Source: Legionellaceae bacterium UBA2794 (lineage in GTDB: Bacteria; Pseudomonadota; Gammaproteobacteria; Legionellales; Legionellaceae). From it: a stretch of DNA of 6,961 nt. Made by a program: the position numbers and the translations under genes. The notes under the pieces are model-generated. The model was not told where the DNA came from, made no database searches, and was given only the letters and a program-made list of their open reading frames with translations. Shown here piece after piece: positions 4,670 through 6,961 of this stretch (position 1 is its first letter; every line of letters starts with the position of its first letter). The stretch covers positions 92,023-98,983 of the forward strand of contig DEHS01000097.1 of the NCBI GenBank assembly GCA_002352055.1, read 5' to 3'.

Positions 4670-6691
4670 TTATGGGTTTACATTAGCTTGGGTGCCTATA
4701 GCTCCATTAGCTCCATTGTCACCTGCAAAATCTCCAGCACCACCTGTACCGCCGGTGCCACCATTACCAGCAGCCAAGGTTTCGTTAAATTCAACATTAG
4801 ATGTGTCCACAACGGATCCATTTAGATTTACACCAAATGCATCTCCACCGTTGCCACCATTTCCACCATTCCCACCGGTTCGGCTAAATCCATCGGTACT
4901 TCCTCCATTGCCCCCAGAACCTCCTGATCCTGCCAAAAAGTTTCCATTTAAGCTCAACGACTGAATATCAATTTGTGATGAGTTATTTACATCAAGACCA
5001 GTAGTACTTCCGCCCGAGCCACCATCTCCCCCAATACCACCTCTGCGTCCGTTACCTGTCAGTCCATCACTATTGCCCCCAAATCCTCCCAGACCACCAT
5101 TACCACCAAATAAATCCGATATTATAATTTCACTCAACGCCACGGAACTGGTATTACTAAGCGAAATCCCAACAGCATTTCCCCCAGCTCCACCATCGCC
5201 TCCGTTACCTCCATTGAAAACTCCAACGTTAGTTCCGGTCACTGAATTTGCTCCATTACCGCCATTTCCTGCTACTCCACCAACCAATTGAGTGATACTA
5301 ACCTGATTGATACTTATATTGGTGGAGTTAGTAATATTGATTCCGAAAACATTGCCCCCATCCGTACCATTCTCTCCATTACCTCCACCTGAGCCAGTAT
5401 CTGGAGTGCCATTAGCGCCATTAATGCCAGCAGCCCCAGTGTAATTACTTATATTTATATTCTGAATATATAAATTATTCACCCCATTAGCTGCGATACC
5501 GGTACTTTGCGTAGTACCTGCCCCGGTAAGATTGAAATGAGCTAAATAATCATTACTACTTGCCAATAAACTGCCCTGCAACAATGGAGTTCCGCTTCTG
5601 ACAAGCACGCGATAATTACGATATATCAAGTCTTCACCAGAACCAATGAAAAATTGGTTTGGTCCGATAGGTAATTGTCCGCCAAGGTTGTACTGATCAC
5701 CACTTCCACGATAGATGTAAACATAGTTTGGAGCGGTATTACCATCAATTGTTGCAGCGAGTTCAGCCTCCTGGACTGTCTGATAAGGACGCTCAAAGGT
5801 TCCATCCCCACCGGCTAAAGCAAGATTGTTCGCATAATAGAAATTTTCAGGAGAAATAAATAGTGAACTGTCTGTAGTTCTGGTTAAATAAACCTGTTTA
5901 CGCCTGATAATATACTCTCTTAATCTATCAGGTGCGGCAGGATTTTTGACCTCTGGATTGCCGAAATTAAAACGAATACCAACAGTAAGTTGGCGGCCGC
6001 GATATGAATCATACTCGCCACTGGCGGTTAAAGTAACCATCGAATTAACGTTATATTCACCACGAAGCTCGGAGCCATTAATATCACTTTCATAAGCGTT
6101 ATTAAATCCATATCGATAGTATCCGGCATATACACGCAAAGCAGGTATAAAAGGAACCTGACGTCCTATTTCAAAATCAACACCCTTTAATGCATGAGTA
6201 GTTGTGCTAAACATACTGGCTAGCGCTTTGTGCCCCTGTAAAATATAGCCGGTAAATGGTTGGGATTGTGATATTTTATTTTTTCGACCCAAGGGTAAAT
6301 AGGCTCGCGTTCGGAAATCCCATAATCCTAAAGCTTCAAGTCCAAGAGTCGTTTGATTATACGGTTTGGAACCATCCCGGTATTGTCCTAAGAAGGCGAA
6401 TCCACCCAAAATGTATGAGTTATTGGGGGTTAATTGTCGGTAACCGACACCCGCATCTGCACCACTTGAAAATCGTCCTGTAGATAAAGAGCCATTCGCA
6501 AAAAAAACGCGATCTGAATAGTTAATAAAAGGAAAAAGAAAATCATAGTCATCAAGCCAGTTTCCTCCTCCTTGAATATTGGCAGTTTGACGTATTGGAT
6601 GCTCGGGGTTTAAATTAGCTGAATATACGGAGGCTGCAAAAAGGTAGACGGATCCACTCAACCAAATTTTTTTTGCGGAAACAATGATCAT
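4670..6691 (-). CDS. Inverse-autotransporter-like adhesin with beta-helix/polyglycine repeat passenger
   Basis: 673 residues, probably an outer-membrane surface protein. The signal peptide is 1-24 (basic KK at 7-8, hydrophobic core, cleavage near VYS|A). Residues about 40-245 read as an inverse autotransporter beta-barrel of the intimin/invasin type. AGVGYRQL (80-87), YILGGFAFLGQYRD (93-106), TTLGLEALGLWDF (114-126), TRAYLPLG (128-135), LRVYAGYYRYG (185-195) and the closing strand TVGIRFNFG (236-244) show this. A linker DRLREYIIRRKQVYLTR (255-271) occupies the place of the post-barrel linker in invasins. The passenger begins with GGDGTFERPYQTVQEAE (294-310), typical of a parallel beta-helix entry, and continues through 320-390. 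From 398 to the end it has about five modules of rung plus polyglycine. I see no Ig-like or lectin domain. The start ATG has TAGGT 5 nt upstream. It is shorter than most intimins. Function as an adhesin is inferred. Confidence 0.82.
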   Translation of the reverse strand: MIIVSAKKIWLSGSVYLFAASVYSANLNPEHPIRQTANIQGGGNWLDDYDFLFPFINYSDRVFFANGSLSTGRFSSGADAGVGYRQLTPNNSYILGGFAFLGQYRDGSKPYNQTTLGLEALGLWDFRTRAYLPLGRKNKISQSQPFTGYILQGHKALASMFSTTTHALKGVDFEIGRQVPFIPALRVYAGYYRYGFNNAYESDINGSELRGEYNVNSMVTLTASGEYDSYRGRQLTVGIRFNFGNPEVKNPAAPDRLREYIIRRKQVYLTRTTDSSLFISPENFYYANNLALAGGDGTFERPYQTVQEAELAATIDGNTAPNYVYIYRGSGDQYNLGGQLPIGPNQFFIGSGEDLIYRNYRVLVRSGTPLLQGSLLASSNDYLAHFNLTGAGTTQSTGIAANGVNNLYIQNINISNYTGAAGINGANGTPDTGSGGGNGENGTDGGNVFGINITNSTNISINQVSITQLVGGVAGNGGNGANSVTGTNVGVFNGGNGGDGGAGGNAVGISLSNTSSVALSEIIISDLFGGNGGLGGFGGNSDGLTGNGRRGGIGGDGGSGGSTTGLDVNNSSQIDIQSLSLNGNFLAGSGGSGGNGGSTDGFSRTGGNGGNGGNGGDAFGVNLNGSVVDTSNVEFNETLAAGNGGTGGTGGAGDFAGDNGANGAIGTQANVNP
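4673..5500 (-). repeat. Five in-frame protein modules (rung plus GGxGG block) in the adhesin
   Basis: Modules start at residues 398, 450, 508, 565 and 620, so the period is 52, 58, 57 and 55 residues. In nucleotides they span 5500-5345, 5344-5171, 5170-5000, 4999-4835 and 4834-4673. Each starts G-[IVL] and then a rung such as ITNSTNISINQVSITQL, SLSNTSSVALSEIIISDL or DVNNSSQIDIQSLSLNG. Two Gly/Asn blocks follow (GGNGGNGG, GGLGGFGG, GGIGGDGGSGG), parted by a short polar insert. Glycine every second or third residue suggests polyglycine-II packing. The last module ends without another rung. Sequence divergence among modules argues for old rather than recent duplication. Confidence 0.85.
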
Positions 6692-6723
6692 TTTTACCTA
6701 ATAAACATGAAATTTATCAGCTA

Positions 6724-6753
6724 GATATATCAAAAATCCACTAACTCTATCAA
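6724..6753 (-). promoter_or_regulatory. Probable sigma70 promoter of the adhesin gene
   Basis: On the minus strand the -35 box TTGATA (6748-6753, 5 of 6) is 18 nt from TATATC (6724-6729, 4 of 6). The -10 box is preceded by an extended -10 TGA (6730-6732). Transcription would start near 6717, giving a leader of about 26 nt with the TAGGT ribosome site. This is the best promoter match in the window. Confidence 0.5.
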
Positions 6754-6878
6754 GTGAAATTGTTCAATACCTTGAAATATATTCATACTGGTCTTTAGAT
6801 TGAGGATGTGTAGTGCTCCATGATTTTTGCATTCTCTAAAGTTGATAAAATAAAATCCTTTATTTAAGAACATTTCTA

Positions 6879-6905
6879 TTGCTTTTACATTCCTGGAAGT
6901 ATAAG
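6879..6905 (+). promoter_or_regulatory. Probable promoter of tRNA-Ser
   Basis: TATAAG (6900-6905) lies 11 nt before the mature tRNA 5' end and is followed by GC-rich CTTGCCCG, like the discriminators of stringently controlled stable-RNA promoters. TTGCTT (6879-6884) is the likely -35 box, but the 15-nt spacing is short. Confidence 0.4.
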
Positions 6906-6916
6906 CTTGCCCGATT

Positions 6917-6961
6917 GGAGAGGTGGCCGAGTGGTTGAAGGCGCACGCCTGGAAAGTGTGT
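6917..6961 (+). tRNA. tRNA-Ser (anticodon GGA), 3' part beyond window
   Basis: The 5' half matches bacterial tRNA-Ser: acceptor strand GGAGAGG (6917-6923), TG at positions 8-9, D-stem GCC/GGC around GAGTGGTTGAA, then anticodon stem CACGC with GTGTG. The loop is CTGGAAA, placing anticodon GGA at 6951-6953, which reads UCC and UCU. It is truncated right after the anticodon stem; the long variable arm and 3' end lie outside. Confidence 0.95.

Noticed and set aside
4655..4680. Inverted repeat TAAACC/GGTTTA spanning the convergent stops as a bidirectional terminator
   Set aside because: Only 6 bp, AT-rich, with a 14-nt loop and no flanking T-run; too weak to call.
4692..5291. Two plus-strand proline-rich ORFs (4692-4964 and 5073-5291)
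   Set aside because: They are exact antisense shadows of the GGxGG codons of the adhesin; PPFPPFPP arises from reversed glycine codons. No RBS or independent support.
4670..5500. Mycobacterial PE_PGRS protein
   Set aside because: The GGNGG blocks resemble PGRS, but there is no PE domain; the N-terminus is a signal peptide plus outer-membrane barrel of a Gram-negative type.
6848..6865. AAATAAA/TTTATTT inverted repeat upstream of the tRNA
   Set aside because: A 7-bp stem made only of A and T in AT-rich DNA; likely chance, or at most part of an AT-rich upstream promoter region.

Overview
The window looks like a chromosomal segment from an AT-rich gammaproteobacterium, most likely Legionella or a close relative. 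The basis is the codon bias, the long AT-rich spacers, a small Cys-rich exported protein that resembles Legionella proteins I recall, and palindromic intergenic repeats of a kind I associate with Legionellales. No single gene proves the genus.

Layout. Positions 1-1914 hold three minus-strand genes: a multi-pass glycine-rich membrane protein (1483-1914), a secreted six-cysteine protein (945-1406), and a NagZ-type GH3 beta-N-acetylglucosaminidase (880 down to the window edge, C-terminus missing). The gaps between them are short (76 and 64 nt), so co-transcription is possible. Positions 1915-2436 carry no gene. This spacer holds two 33-nt palindromic repeats in opposite orientation and a 25-bp tandem duplication. 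A minus-strand two-TM protein (2437-2880) is divergent from a plus-strand GT4 glycosyltransferase (2995-4668). The glycosyltransferase has a C-terminal extension that looks like a PqqD-type winged helix.

Positions 4670-6691 (minus) encode the most striking gene: a 673-residue surface protein. It has a signal peptide, an inverse-autotransporter-like beta-barrel, a short linker, and a passenger that opens like a parallel beta-helix. The passenger then runs into about five 52-58-residue modules, each pairing a beta-helix-like rung with a GGNGG-type polyglycine block. Its stop codon lies 1 nt from the stop codon of the convergent glycosyltransferase. A well-formed promoter precedes it. The window ends inside a tRNA-Ser(GGA) gene on the plus strand.

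How the genes might work together. The exported adhesin-like protein is rich in N-X-S/T sites in its passenger and sits tail-to-tail with a cytoplasmic glycosyltransferase carrying a possible peptide-binding domain. A surface-protein/modifying-enzyme pair is therefore a testable idea, but it is inference only. NagZ works in peptidoglycan recycling and shows no visible link to the other genes.
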